Of a stretch of 64,000 nucleotides of DNA, positions 42,393-51,911 are shown piece after piece (positions within the stretch are counted from its first letter, which is position 1; every line of letters begins with the position of its first letter). Position numbers and translations under genes: made by a program. The DNA lies in contig JANPBT010000037.1 in assembly GCA_031430575.1 (NCBI GenBank), positions 124,001 to 188,000 on the forward strand, given 5' to 3'. The notes below the pieces were generated by a model, which had not been told where the DNA came from, made no database searches, and was given only the letters and a program-made list of their open reading frames with translations. Source of the stretch: JANMDS01 sp031430575 (GTDB lineage: Bacteria > Pseudomonadota > Gammaproteobacteria > Burkholderiales > Casimicrobiaceae).

Positions 42393-44831
42393 CTAGCGGG
42401 GCGACGCAGGCGTGGGCACCTGCTCGGTGGCAATAGGCGGCGCTGCGCTTTGCGTTGCGCCGGAGAATGGGTCAATTGGCGGCGTATAGTCGCCCCCAAT
42501 ATAGGTAATTCCAGAGCCGGAAGGATATTCCGAATAGAAATACTCCATGTAACCACCTTCCATGGCCTGCTTGCCGTCTGCAGGAGGCTCTTGACCGGGC
42601 TCAAATGCTTTTGGGCTACCTCCGATGCGCACGGCTGACAGCCCGTCGGGTCGTTTTAGCGTCCCTTGTGGCACGCCTTTGAGCGCTGCGCTCATGAAAT
42701 TCAACCAAATGGGTAACGCAGCACCACCACCGGTTTCCCGCTCACCAAGCGATTTAGGCGTACTAAAGCCGAGCCAGGTGACTGCTACAAGATTGGGGGT
42801 AAAGCCAGCGAACCAAGCATCAACTGCATCGTTGGTTGTTCCTGTTTTGCCTGCGATATCTTGTCGCTTTAGCGCCTGTGCCCGCGTTGCGGTGCCTGAG
42901 CGAATCGGCTCGCGCAGTAAGTTGGCCATGATGAAGGCGTTGCGGGGATCGATAACTTGATCTTGTTCGTCAGGTTTCGGTGGTTTGTTGATATAGACCT
43001 CGGCGCCCCGCTGATCGGTGATTCGCGAGATCACGTACGGCTTGACGCGAACGCCGCCATTGGCAAAGGTGCTGTAGGCCGTCGCCATTTGTAACGGTGA
43101 TGCACCGCCCGCGCCGAGCGCGAGGGCATAGACCGGCGGATTGGTTTTTGGATCAAAGCCAAATTTCATCATGTAGTCGTGGGCATATTGAACCCCGATT
43201 TTTTGAATGAGCCGCACGGAAACCGTATTACGCGAGCGCGCAAGCCCTTGGCGAACTGAAATCGGGCCATCGTACTTGTCGTCACTGTTTTTCGGCTCCC
43301 AATCATCTGAGCCTGTCTTAGATGCGGGAATCGTAATTGGATAGTCATCGACGATCGTACTCGCAGTCACCCCTTTTTCGATCGCCGCCGAGTACAAAAA
43401 AGGCTTAATTGACGATCCCGGCTGGCGTTGGGCTTGGGTCGCGTGATTAAATTGGTTGCGCGAGAAATCGAAACCGCCAACCAATGCACGAATCGCGCCG
43501 GTATCGGGCTCCATCGCGATGAGGGCGGCTTCTGCTTCCGGGCGCTGCGCGATCCGGAATTGGCCTTTGCCGTCATCGACGATGCGTACGATTGCGCCTG
43601 CGCGAATGCGTTCGTTGGGCGCGGCAGTCTCGGTAAGGGCTTTGCGAACAAAGCGGAGACCATCGCCCTCGATGATGATCGGTGCTTTTTCTGCCCGGCT
43701 CACAACCACGCGATTGGCGCGGGCTTCAACCACAATGGCCGCAAGTAATTCTTCACTATCGCCCGCTTTTTCGATCGCAGCGTCGACCGCTTCCTCACGC
43801 GCTGATCCAGCGGCGGGTAGCGTGATGTAGCCTTCGGGCCCGCGGTATCCGTGTCGGCGATCGTAATCCTGGACGCCCCGCCTTAAGCTCGCGTGGGCGG
43901 CGTCTTGGTCGGCAGAGCTTATCGTTGTGGTCACGTTAAGCCCGCGCGTGTAGGCAGTTTCACCATAAAGATCAAAGACTTGCTGTCTGACCATTTCAGT
44001 GATGTACTGTGCGCTGCGGCCGATTTCCTGACGGGTACGGACATAACTAAGTTGGACTTGGGCTGCTTTGTCGTGTTCTGCAACTGTGATCATTTCGAGC
44101 TCACGCATACGTCGCAACACGTAAAGCTGGCGGGTTTTTGCTCGGGTTGGGTTCACGATGGGGTTGTATGCCGACGGCGCTTTCGGTAAACCGGCAAGCA
44201 TTGCGAACTCAGCTAAGTTGAGTTCACTCAGATTTTTCCCGTAGTAAGCGTTCGCCGCTTCCCCAAAGCCATATGCGCGCTCCCCAAGAAAAATATGGTT
44301 AATGTAGACCTCTAGGATTTGGTCTTTGGTCAAACTGCGTTCAATTTTGAATGCCAGCAAGGCTTGGTTAGCCTTGCGCAACATGGTTTGCTCTCGTGTG
44401 AGATAAAAATTAAGCGCCAACTGCATCGTAATCGTACTCGCGCCGCCGCGAATCGAGCCGCTTGAGGCGTTAACGATCGCAGAGCGGAGGACGCCCTGCC
44501 AATCAATGCCCCCGTGCTCGTAAAAATTGGCATCTTCTGCCGCTAGGATTGCGTTTTGCAGGGCTTTTGGCACTTGCGGCAGGCTGACGACGCTGCGTCG
44601 CTCTTCACCGAATTCGCCCAAAAGCGTGCCATCACTGCTAAAGACCCGCAAGGGCACTTTCGGTCTATAGTCGATTAGTGAATCCATCGCGGGCAGCCGA
44701 GGATACGTCAGCGCAACGAAAAGGATAACGATCAGCCCGGCGACCAGAATTAGCCCAAAAATGAGCGCAGCTATATATTTGAGCCAGATCTTGGCTAGTT
44801 GCACGGAATACCACCTTTGGCCATTTGTCAC
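42393..44831 (-). CDS. penicillin-binding protein 1A
   Basis: A bifunctional class A PBP of 812 aa that builds and crosslinks peptidoglycan. After one membrane helix (about 15-42) the glycosyltransferase domain has AAEDANFYEHGGIDW (catalytic Glu) and GASTITMQLALNFYL. The transpeptidase domain has PGSSIKPF (Ser nucleophile), SRNTVS and AGKTGTT. It is divergent from pilM, the usual ponA-pil arrangement in proteobacteria. The C-terminus is Pro/Ala-rich. No repeat copy occurs here. Confidence 0.95.
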   Translation of the reverse strand: MTNGQRWYSVQLAKIWLKYIAALIFGLILVAGLIVILFVALTYPRLPAMDSLIDYRPKVPLRVFSSDGTLLGEFGEERRSVVSLPQVPKALQNAILAAEDANFYEHGGIDWQGVLRSAIVNASSGSIRGGASTITMQLALNFYLTREQTMLRKANQALLAFKIERSLTKDQILEVYINHIFLGERAYGFGEAANAYYGKNLSELNLAEFAMLAGLPKAPSAYNPIVNPTRAKTRQLYVLRRMRELEMITVAEHDKAAQVQLSYVRTRQEIGRSAQYITEMVRQQVFDLYGETAYTRGLNVTTTISSADQDAAHASLRRGVQDYDRRHGYRGPEGYITLPAAGSAREEAVDAAIEKAGDSEELLAAIVVEARANRVVVSRAEKAPIIIEGDGLRFVRKALTETAAPNERIRAGAIVRIVDDGKGQFRIAQRPEAEAALIAMEPDTGAIRALVGGFDFSRNQFNHATQAQRQPGSSIKPFLYSAAIEKGVTASTIVDDYPITIPASKTGSDDWEPKNSDDKYDGPISVRQGLARSRNTVSVRLIQKIGVQYAHDYMMKFGFDPKTNPPVYALALGAGGASPLQMATAYSTFANGGVRVKPYVISRITDQRGAEVYINKPPKPDEQDQVIDPRNAFIMANLLREPIRSGTATRAQALKRQDIAGKTGTTNDAVDAWFAGFTPNLVAVTWLGFSTPKSLGERETGGGAALPIWLNFMSAALKGVPQGTLKRPDGLSAVRIGGSPKAFEPGQEPPADGKQAMEGGYMEYFYSEYPSGSGITYIGGDYTPPIDPFSGATQSAAPPIATEQVPTPASPR

Positions 44832-44982
44832 TAGACCGAATATTCACAGAAAAGTGTTGCATTTCCGATTATAAGCATCTGATTTTGTTTCGATTGCGTT
44901 GTACCCCTTGCACGACAAATCCCAATATGTTCTCATCTCACATACGTTAAATTACGCAACTAACATATTTTCTCAGGCATTT

Positions 44983-46062
44983 ATGGCCAAGAATTTCCTG
45001 TCTAAACTATTTTCACCCAAAGCGGAGCCGATGCTCGGGGTGGATATCGCGTCCACCGCGATAAAGATGGTGGAATTCACGGGCCGGTCTCGGGAATCTG
45101 CCGAGCTTTCTGGTTACGTGATCGAACCACTCCCCCGTGAGGCCATTACCGATGGCAACATCGTAAACGTGGATATCGTCGCTGAGGCTGTTCGCCGTGC
45201 CCGCCGTAAGTTAGGTAGCCGCACGAAAAACGTCGCGACATGCTTACCCGCCGGCATGGTATTTTCAAAAAAAATCCCGAAAGCGGGCGATTTAAGTGAT
45301 GACGATCTTGAGTTTCAGATCGAAGCAGATGCTAACCAATACATCCCCTTCCCGCTTGACGAAGTTAATATTGACTTTCAAGTGCTTGGCGCTTCTAAGT
45401 CAGCGGACGGTGAAGTTGATGTGTTGCTCGCCGCCGCGCGCAAGGAAAAGATCGAGGAGCGCGTCGCCGCGATCGAGACCAGCGGGCTGAAAGCGAAAGT
45501 GGTCGATGTCGATAGCTATGCTCTTCAAGCGGCTTACCACTACTTGGCCGCGCAACTGCCGCGGCAAGGTTCCGGACAAAATATCGCCGTATTTGACATT
45601 GGAGCGAGCATCACCCGTCTTTACGTTATGAATGAGGGTGAGGTCATTTTTTCCCGAGAAAGTTCCTTTGGCGGAAATCAACTGACGCAAGATATTCAGC
45701 GCGCCTTCAACATGACGCAGGAAGAAGCCGAAGCCGCAAAGATAAATGGCGGCCTCCCATCTAACTACGAAGGTGACGTGCTCAAGCCGTATATCGATAC
45801 GTTGGCGATTGAGTTGTCGCGGGCTTTGCAATTTTTCTTCACCTCAACCTCGTCACAGCAGATTGATCACGTGTTCTTGGGGGGCGGCTGTTCTCGTATC
45901 CAAGGGCTCGCCGAGAGCGTTGCCCGTCGGACTAACGTTCATACGACGGTCGCAAACCCCTTCGCGGGGATGCCAGCCGGTAAGCTTTCCCGTGCGGCTG
46001 CGAAAGACGCGCCAGCATTACTTACCGCGTGCGGTCTTGCCATGCGGAGATTTCCAGAATGA
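44983..46062 (+). CDS. pilM: type IV pilus assembly protein PilM
   Basis: An actin-like cytoplasmic ATPase-fold protein that joins the pilus motor to the PilN/O inner-membrane complex. LGVDIASTAIKMVEF and AVFDIGASITRLYVM are the phosphate-binding loops. ATG 44983 (M-A-K-N-F) fits the family; an upstream ATG at 44899 would add 28 residues. Length 359 aa. The divergent gap to ponA (44832-44982) should hold both promoters. Confidence 0.94.
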   Translation: MAKNFLSKLFSPKAEPMLGVDIASTAIKMVEFTGRSRESAELSGYVIEPLPREAITDGNIVNVDIVAEAVRRARRKLGSRTKNVATCLPAGMVFSKKIPKAGDLSDDDLEFQIEADANQYIPFPLDEVNIDFQVLGASKSADGEVDVLLAAARKEKIEERVAAIETSGLKAKVVDVDSYALQAAYHYLAAQLPRQGSGQNIAVFDIGASITRLYVMNEGEVIFSRESSFGGNQLTQDIQRAFNMTQEEAEAAKINGGLPSNYEGDVLKPYIDTLAIELSRALQFFFTSTSSQQIDHVFLGGGCSRIQGLAESVARRTNVHTTVANPFAGMPAGKLSRAAAKDAPALLTACGLAMRRFPE

Positions 46063-46703
46063 TTCGCATCAATTTACTGCCCCATCGTGAAGAGCGGCGC
46101 AAAGCCCGGCAACAGCAGTTTTTGGTGTTGCTCGCAAGCGCCGCAATTGCCGGTGCTGCGATATGGTTCATTGGCTCAAAATATTTGGACGAGCGCCTGT
46201 CGTCGCAAGAGTCAAGAAATACGCTGCTCAAAGGTGAAATTACAAAGCTAGACAAACAGATCGAAGAGATTAAGCGGCTTAAAGAGCAAACCGGCGCTCT
46301 GTTGGCCCGTAAGCAAGTCGTTGAGGCTTTGCAAACCAATCGATCTGAAGGTGTGAAATTACTCGATCAAATTGGACGAATCCCCGAGGGGCTATTCCTA
46401 AAGTCGGTTAAGCAAACCGGCGGCAAAGTGAACGTAAGCGGCTTTGCTCAGAGCAACGCGCGGGTTTCCGCCTTCATGCGCGATTTGGAGGTATCACCCG
46501 TTTTGCGAACGCCAGAGCTCGTAGAGGTGAAGGCGGCGACGGTCAACACCCAACGCACAAATGAATTCTCGCTAAACGCGACGATGCGGCAAACGGTTGT
46601 GATCGACCCGAGCGCGCCGATTGCGACGCAACCAAGCCCGAAAAACGCGCCTTCGAAAGCCGAAGCAGCGCGGCAATCGGTTACCAATAAATTATTGAAC
46701 TAG
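46059..46703 (+). CDS. pilN: type IV pilus assembly protein PilN
   Basis: A 214-aa inner-membrane protein. The start MIRINLLPHREERRKARQQQ is the PilM-binding N-terminus; a helix at about 22-42 and a coiled coil follow, then a periplasmic ferredoxin-like domain. It overlaps pilM by 4 bases. The C-terminal 25 residues are low-complexity (Pro/Ala/Ser). Confidence 0.92.
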   Translation: MIRINLLPHREERRKARQQQFLVLLASAAIAGAAIWFIGSKYLDERLSSQESRNTLLKGEITKLDKQIEEIKRLKEQTGALLARKQVVEALQTNRSEGVKLLDQIGRIPEGLFLKSVKQTGGKVNVSGFAQSNARVSAFMRDLEVSPVLRTPELVEVKAATVNTQRTNEFSLNATMRQTVVIDPSAPIATQPSPKNAPSKAEAARQSVTNKLLN

Positions 46704-46712
46704 GGCGCGGCG

Positions 46713-47339
46713 ATGACACTTTCAGACTTCCGCGCGCTCGATCCCAAGAAAATTGGGAGCTGGCCAATTGCAGCAAAAATAATTACTCTACTCTTTGTCA
46801 TCGGCGGAATTGTTGCGCTGGGTTGGTATCTCGGGTGGCAGGGCCAGCAAGAGAAAATTACAGCAAAAGAAGCCGAAGAAACGACGCTTCGGCAGCAATT
46901 CGTTGCAAAAAAAACGCAAGCAATCAACCTTGATTTGCACGTGAAACAGCTCTCAGATATTGAGAAGCAGTTTGGTACGCTTCTGCGGCAATTGCCTTCA
47001 AAAAATGAGATGGATGGCCTGCTCGCCGATATCAACCAAGCAGGCATAGGGCGCGGTTTGCAATTTGATTTGTTTAAGCCCTCATCTACTGAAAAGCGTG
47101 GCGAGTTTTATGCTGAACTTCCCGTAGATATTCGCGTGACGGGTGCGTATCCTGACATTGGTGCGTTTGCGAGCGATGTTGCGAAGATGCCGCGTATCGT
47201 GACATTGACTGATATCGCGCTTGTTCCCGCAAAAGATGGACAACTGCAAATGGATGCAGTTGCACGCACCTACCGATACCTCGACGAGGATGAAGTCGAA
47301 GTCCAGCGTAAGAGCAAACAAGACGCGAAGAAAAAATGA
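46713..47339 (+). CDS. pilO: type IV pilus assembly protein PilO
   Basis: PilO pairs with PilN to form the alignment complex. Its 208 aa comprise a short cytoplasmic start, one helix (IITLLFVIGGIVALGWYLGW), a coiled coil and a periplasmic domain with LPSKNEMDGLLADINQAG, typical of PilO. It ends in a Lys-rich tail overlapping pilP by 4 bases. Confidence 0.92.
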   Translation: MTLSDFRALDPKKIGSWPIAAKIITLLFVIGGIVALGWYLGWQGQQEKITAKEAEETTLRQQFVAKKTQAINLDLHVKQLSDIEKQFGTLLRQLPSKNEMDGLLADINQAGIGRGLQFDLFKPSSTEKRGEFYAELPVDIRVTGAYPDIGAFASDVAKMPRIVTLTDIALVPAKDGQLQMDAVARTYRYLDEDEVEVQRKSKQDAKKK

Positions 47340-47863
47340 AAACGCACGGATTACTCTTAGCCGCCGCACTGTGTTTGGCAGGATGCGCTGAAAAAAACGA
47401 TGATCTCCAAGATTGGATGCGCAAGCAAGGCGAAAGCCTTCGCGGGAAGATCGAGCCGATTCCAGAGCTGCAGCCCTACGAAGCTTTCGCTTTTTCGCCA
47501 ACGGCTGTTATCGATCCATTCAAACCGCGAAAAGTTGATATTGGTCGCGCCAACTCTACAAAAGCACCTGATTCGGCGCGCCGTCGTGAGCCCTTGGAAG
47601 CGTTTCCACTTGAGAAGATTCGAATGGTGGGTACGCTGCAGCAGGGAAAAGAGCTTATAGGCCTCGTGCGTACTGAGGATAATCGGGTCTTCCCAATCAA
47701 ACGCGGTAATTACTTGGGTCAGAATTTCGGTGTTGTGACTACTGTGAACGAGTCAGAATTGATCATGCGGGAGCTCTTCCAAGATGGTGCAGGCGAGTGG
47801 TCTGAGCGATTGAATCGAATTGGGCTTACGGAAGCCAAAACTGCAGAAGCGGGTAAAAAATGA
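47336..47863 (+). CDS. pilP: type IV pilus assembly lipoprotein PilP
   Basis: A 175-aa lipoprotein (lipobox L-A-G-C at residues 17-20) that links PilN/O to the secretin. The conserved PFKPRK and PLEAFPLEKIRMVGTL regions and the RGNYLGQNFG strand match PilP. It overlaps pilO and pilQ by 4 bases each. Confidence 0.93.
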   Translation: MKTHGLLLAAALCLAGCAEKNDDLQDWMRKQGESLRGKIEPIPELQPYEAFAFSPTAVIDPFKPRKVDIGRANSTKAPDSARRREPLEAFPLEKIRMVGTLQQGKELIGLVRTEDNRVFPIKRGNYLGQNFGVVTTVNESELIMRELFQDGAGEWSERLNRIGLTEAKTAEAGKK

Positions 47864-50127
47864 ACACAGCAGCAATGTCCGTATTCGGAAAGCGTTATAT
47901 GAAAAAAATTACTACGATTTTTACGACTTTTTTCGCCCTAATCTGCGCCGCAGGTATTGCACAAGCGCAAGCAGGCAACGTCATTGAAGATATGGCCGTC
48001 TCTAAAGCGGCGGGTGGGCGAACGGTGGTGACCTTTACGCTTAAAGATGCGCCGGCAGTCATGCCTCCGGCGTTTTCGATTGTGTCTCCGCCCAGAATCG
48101 CGATTGATTTCGCAGATACGACCAACGGCCTAGGTCGAACACTCCAAGAGGTTGGTGAGCCCATTTTGCGCAGCCTTAACGTCGTGCAAGCGGGCAATCG
48201 TACGCGCGTGGTTTTCAATCTGACCCGATTGCAATCATATGAAAGCAAAATTGACGGGCGTAAAGTTGTGTTGAGCATGTTCGAGGCCGCAGGCGCGACC
48301 CAAGCCGAGTCAGGCTCAGAAGTTTCACGCTTCGCACCGAAGCAAAACGATGTTGCGGCGACGTATGCATTGCGTGATGTCGATTTTCGCCGCGGTAAGG
48401 ATGGCGAGGCGCGCATCATCATGGAGCTTTCAGATTCAGGCGCCGGTTTCGATATCAAAAATCAAGGAAAATCACTGGTAATTGATTTGCTGCGCACGAA
48501 CGTTCCGCGCAACCTCGAGAAAAAAATTGATGCAACCGATTTCGGCACTCCAGTAATGACGGTCGATACTTTCCAACAGGGCCCAAACACCCGATTGGTC
48601 ATTGAGCCAAAGGGACTGTGGGAACATACCGCATATCAAACGGATAACCGACTTATCGTAGAAGTTCGGGCCGTCATTGAAGACCCTAACAAGCTGACGC
48701 AAGGTACACGTGGGGGTTACAAAGGCGATAAGCTTTCGCTCAACTTTCAAGATGTCGCCGTGCGCTCTGTGCTTCAGGTGATCGGTGATTTCACCGGATT
48801 GAATATCGTGGTGAGTGATACCGTCACCGGCAACCTTACATTGCGGCTTCGCGAAGTTCCGTGGGATCAAGCGCTCGATCTCGTGATGCAAACGCGTGGG
48901 CTCGATATGCGCAAAAACGGCAACGTGGTCTATATTGCACCGAAAGAAGAACTCGCGACTAAAGAAAAATTAGAGCTTGAAAGTAAGCAGCAACTGACTG
49001 AACTCGAGCCGCTGAAGACTGAGCTATTCCAGCTTAACTACCAAAAGGCGGAAGCGGTTCAGCGCATGATTGTTGGCGGCTCTAGTGGCGGCGGGCAGAG
49101 CGCAGGCGGCGGCGCAGGAGCGGCTGCGGCTTCTTCAGCCGGCGGGTCAGGCATTTTGTCTAAGCGCGGTAGCGCAGTAGTTGATAGCCGAACAAACCTG
49201 CTAATGGTGCAAGACATTCCGTCGAAACTTGATGAAGTGCGTCGCCTCCTACAGCGCTTAGATATTCCAGTGAAGCAGGTGATGATTGAGACTCGAATCG
49301 TCGTCGCCGACGACCGATTTGGGCGTCAGCTTGGTGCGCGTTTTGGGCAACAGACCGCATCGCGGTTGGGTAGCGGGCTCACGTTGGGCACTTCGGGAAC
49401 AACCGGTCAAATTGATCGCGTAAATCGCGATGGTACGGTGGAATTTACAAGTGGCGCAGTGCCCATTGCGACCGGTATCCCACCGTGGCGTCAGTTAGTT
49501 CAAACGAGCCCGGAATTAATGAATGTCAATCTTCCGCTTTCGAGCGCTGCAGGGCAGCTCGCGCTCACTTTCTTGAATCTTGGTTCTGGCAATATGGTTA
49601 ACCTTGAGCTCCAAGCGATGGAGGCTAATAATCGGGGTAAAGTGGTTTCGAATCCTAGGCTGGTTACGCAGGACAACCAACGAGCCGTGATCGAGCAGGG
49701 CACGGAAATTCCATACGTAACACCGGCCTCAGGCTCGAGCTCCACGCCCGCGATCGCGTTCAAAAAGGCTGTACTTTCGCTCGCTGTCACCCCGCAAATT
49801 ACGCCTGACAATCGAATCATCATGCAGCTCGAAATTAAGAAAGATGCCGTCGGCGCGCAAATTGCTGTCTCCGGAAGCAGCGGCGTGCCAAGTATCGATA
49901 CAAAATCGCTGACGACACAGATCTCAATTAATAACGGCGAAACTGCGGTGATTGGTGGTATCTATGAAGAAGTCACGCGTAGCGACGTGACAAAAGTGCC
50001 ATTCTTTGGCGACCTTCCCTACCTCGGTGCTTTCTTTAGAAACACGAATAAGCAGGAAAATAAAACGGAGTTGTTAATTTTCATTACGCCGCGCGTGGTC
50101 ACCGATTCATTGACGTCGTTGAAGTAG
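47860..50127 (+). CDS. pilQ: type IV pilus secretin PilQ
   Basis: The outer-membrane pore for the pilus and, in competent bacteria, for incoming DNA. Order: signal peptide, AMIN domains (from about residue 40), STN/N0 domain (LNFQDVAVRSVLQVIGDF), N1 domain interrupted by a Gly/Ser/Ala linker at about 408-432, and the secretin core (VVSNPRLVTQDNQRAVIEQG to TELLIFITPRVV). An exact repeat (47943-47956) encodes I-C-A-A-G-I in the signal peptide just before the cleavage region. ATG 47899 is an alternative start; the first ATG overlaps pilP. Confidence 0.95.
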   Translation: MNTAAMSVFGKRYMKKITTIFTTFFALICAAGIAQAQAGNVIEDMAVSKAAGGRTVVTFTLKDAPAVMPPAFSIVSPPRIAIDFADTTNGLGRTLQEVGEPILRSLNVVQAGNRTRVVFNLTRLQSYESKIDGRKVVLSMFEAAGATQAESGSEVSRFAPKQNDVAATYALRDVDFRRGKDGEARIIMELSDSGAGFDIKNQGKSLVIDLLRTNVPRNLEKKIDATDFGTPVMTVDTFQQGPNTRLVIEPKGLWEHTAYQTDNRLIVEVRAVIEDPNKLTQGTRGGYKGDKLSLNFQDVAVRSVLQVIGDFTGLNIVVSDTVTGNLTLRLREVPWDQALDLVMQTRGLDMRKNGNVVYIAPKEELATKEKLELESKQQLTELEPLKTELFQLNYQKAEAVQRMIVGGSSGGGQSAGGGAGAAAASSAGGSGILSKRGSAVVDSRTNLLMVQDIPSKLDEVRRLLQRLDIPVKQVMIETRIVVADDRFGRQLGARFGQQTASRLGSGLTLGTSGTTGQIDRVNRDGTVEFTSGAVPIATGIPPWRQLVQTSPELMNVNLPLSSAAGQLALTFLNLGSGNMVNLELQAMEANNRGKVVSNPRLVTQDNQRAVIEQGTEIPYVTPASGSSSTPAIAFKKAVLSLAVTPQITPDNRIIMQLEIKKDAVGAQIAVSGSSGVPSIDTKSLTTQISINNGETAVIGGIYEEVTRSDVTKVPFFGDLPYLGAFFRNTNKQENKTELLIFITPRVVTDSLTSLK

Positions 50128-50163
50128 CGCACCAAAAACGCAGAACGAGCGATGTTGTTGATC

Positions 50164-50200
50164 GCGTGTCATTCACCGATAAAATGGGTAAATGACACGC
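50164..50200 (+). promoter_or_regulatory. stem-loop covering the aroK start codon
   Basis: GCGTGTCATT (50164-50173) pairs with AATGACACGC (50191-50200), extended by ACC/GGT across one mismatch. The right arm contains the proposed aroK ATG (50192). Folding would hide that start, so it could control translation or act as a weak end for pilQ mRNA. Confidence 0.4.
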
Positions 50201-50761
50201 GCAATATCTGAACCACCGGACTGCAATAACCTCCAATTGCTCGGTACAAATACGCAAAACATAATCCTCATTGGACTCATGGGATGCGGAAAATCAACGG
50301 TTGGTAAGGTTCTTGCCAAGAAGATTGATCGCCCTTTTTTTGATTCTGATATCGAAATTGTCCGTGTAACGGGCGTTGAAATTAGTACGATATTCGAAAT
50401 TGAAGGCGAGAATGCGTTTCGAGACCGGGAGTCGAGCGTCTTGCAAGAACTCCTTCATAGTGAGTCGATCTTGCTCGCTACGGGCGGGGGCGCGGTTATT
50501 AGACCCGCCAATCGGAACCTCATGCGGCAACGCGGCGTTGTGATTTACATGCACGCTTCGCCGACGACGGTCTACCAGCGCATACGAACCCATCGCGGTC
50601 GTCCGATACTTGCTTCTGGTAATCCCCTTCAGCGGCTAGAAAGCCTATACGTCGAGCGCGACGCGTGGTACCGCGAGACCGCTCACGCCATTGTCCACAT
50701 CACAAACGAGACTCCGACCGTCGTTGCGTCTAAGATCGAGGATCTCGTCAAGGATTTTTAG
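50192..50761 (+). CDS. aroK: shikimate kinase
   Basis: A P-loop kinase of the aromatic pathway. GLMGCGKSTVGK is Walker A, FFDSDIEIV binds shikimate, FRDRESSVL and ATGGGAV complete the site. At 189 aa it has about 15 more N-terminal residues than typical, so a start after 50192 is possible. It precedes aroB, the usual order after pilQ. Confidence 0.94.
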   Translation: MTRAISEPPDCNNLQLLGTNTQNIILIGLMGCGKSTVGKVLAKKIDRPFFDSDIEIVRVTGVEISTIFEIEGENAFRDRESSVLQELLHSESILLATGGGAVIRPANRNLMRQRGVVIYMHASPTTVYQRIRTHRGRPILASGNPLQRLESLYVERDAWYRETAHAIVHITNETPTVVASKIEDLVKDF

Positions 50762-50770
50762 GAACCCAAC

Positions 50771-51856
50771 ATGACCGAAATTAGTAGAGTTCAAGTAGCG
50801 CTCGGAGCGCGTAGCTACACCATCCATATTGGTGAGGGCTTGTTGGCTGCCGCAGGAGCGACGATCTCGACAGTGCTGCCCCGCTGTAGACGCATCGTAT
50901 TACTGACTAATCCGACCGTCGATGCGCTCTATGGTGGGAGAGTTAGCGCATCGCTCCAAGCGGCAGGTATGATTGTTGACGTGATTATGATCCCCGACGG
51001 TGAGCGCTTCAAGACCTGGGAAACTCTTGATCAGATTTTGACGCAAATGCTGACACTAGGAATTGATCGATCGAGCGCACTTGTCGCACTCGGTGGCGGA
51101 GTTATCGGAGATATCGGCGGCTTTGCCGCAGCGATTTATCAACGCGGCATTGCGTTCGTGCAAATCCCAACGACGCTACTTGCGCAAGTTGACTCCTCCG
51201 TCGGGGGTAAAGTGGCAGTCAATCATCCGCTCGGCAAAAACATGCTCGGTGCGTTCTACCAGCCAAAAGTAGTTTTGATTGATCTAGCTGTTTTGCGATC
51301 ACTACCCGCGCGCGAGATTACTGCTGGGCTCGCGGAGGTGATTAAATATGGTTTCATTGGTGAGTCCGATTTCGTAACCTGGCTCGAAGAAAATACAGAC
51401 AAACTTCATGCGCTAGATCCTGCGGCGATTGCACTCGCAGTGCGAAAGAGTTGCGAAGCAAAAGCAGAAATTGTTGCGGCAGATGAGACCGAAACCGGCG
51501 CGCGCGCCCTGCTCAATTTTGGGCATACCTTCGCGCATGCAATTGAGTCTGGTCTTGGTTTCGGCGTTTGGCTGCATGGAGAAGCGGTTGGCGCTGGAAT
51601 GGTTGCCGCTGCGGAGCTATCGCATCGGCTAGGGCGAATTTCTCAAGTTGATGCAACGCGTGTTCGTGCGCTGGTGTCGCGAATCGGTTGCCCAGTAGAC
51701 TTGCCGCCATTGAGGGCAGTCCGCTACTGGGAATTGATGCAAATGGACAAAAAAACAGAGAATGAGAAGGTCACATTTATCTTATTGAATAAGATAGGCT
51801 CTGCCGAAGTCGTGCGCGCCGTAGCTTTTGCAGACGTAGCGCCGTTGCTGAAGTAA
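50771..51856 (+). CDS. aroB: 3-dehydroquinate synthase
   Basis: AroB makes the first cyclic intermediate of the shikimate pathway using NAD and a metal. VALGGGVIGDIGGFAAAIYQRG, TTLLAQVDSSVGGKVAVNHP, and GHTFAHAIE (metal His) are diagnostic. Length 361 aa. It ends at a paired-repeat terminator. Confidence 0.96.
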   Translation: MTEISRVQVALGARSYTIHIGEGLLAAAGATISTVLPRCRRIVLLTNPTVDALYGGRVSASLQAAGMIVDVIMIPDGERFKTWETLDQILTQMLTLGIDRSSALVALGGGVIGDIGGFAAAIYQRGIAFVQIPTTLLAQVDSSVGGKVAVNHPLGKNMLGAFYQPKVVLIDLAVLRSLPAREITAGLAEVIKYGFIGESDFVTWLEENTDKLHALDPAAIALAVRKSCEAKAEIVAADETETGARALLNFGHTFAHAIESGLGFGVWLHGEAVGAGMVAAAELSHRLGRISQVDATRVRALVSRIGCPVDLPPLRAVRYWELMQMDKKTENEKVTFILLNKIGSAEVVRAVAFADVAPLLK

Positions 51857-51893
51857 AAACTGCGCCGCAGGTTAATACCTGCGGCGCAGTTTT
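51856..51893. terminator. paired-repeat terminator between aroB and the lipoprotein gene
   Basis: AAAACTGCGCCGCAGGT (51856-51872) and its exact complement (51877-51893) form a 17-bp stem with a TAAT loop. A and T runs lie at the stem foot on both sides, so it can serve as a bidirectional intrinsic terminator for these convergent genes. Both arms are dispersed-repeat copies. Confidence 0.8.
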
Positions 51894-51911
51894 AGGTGAA
51901 AAACGATACTT

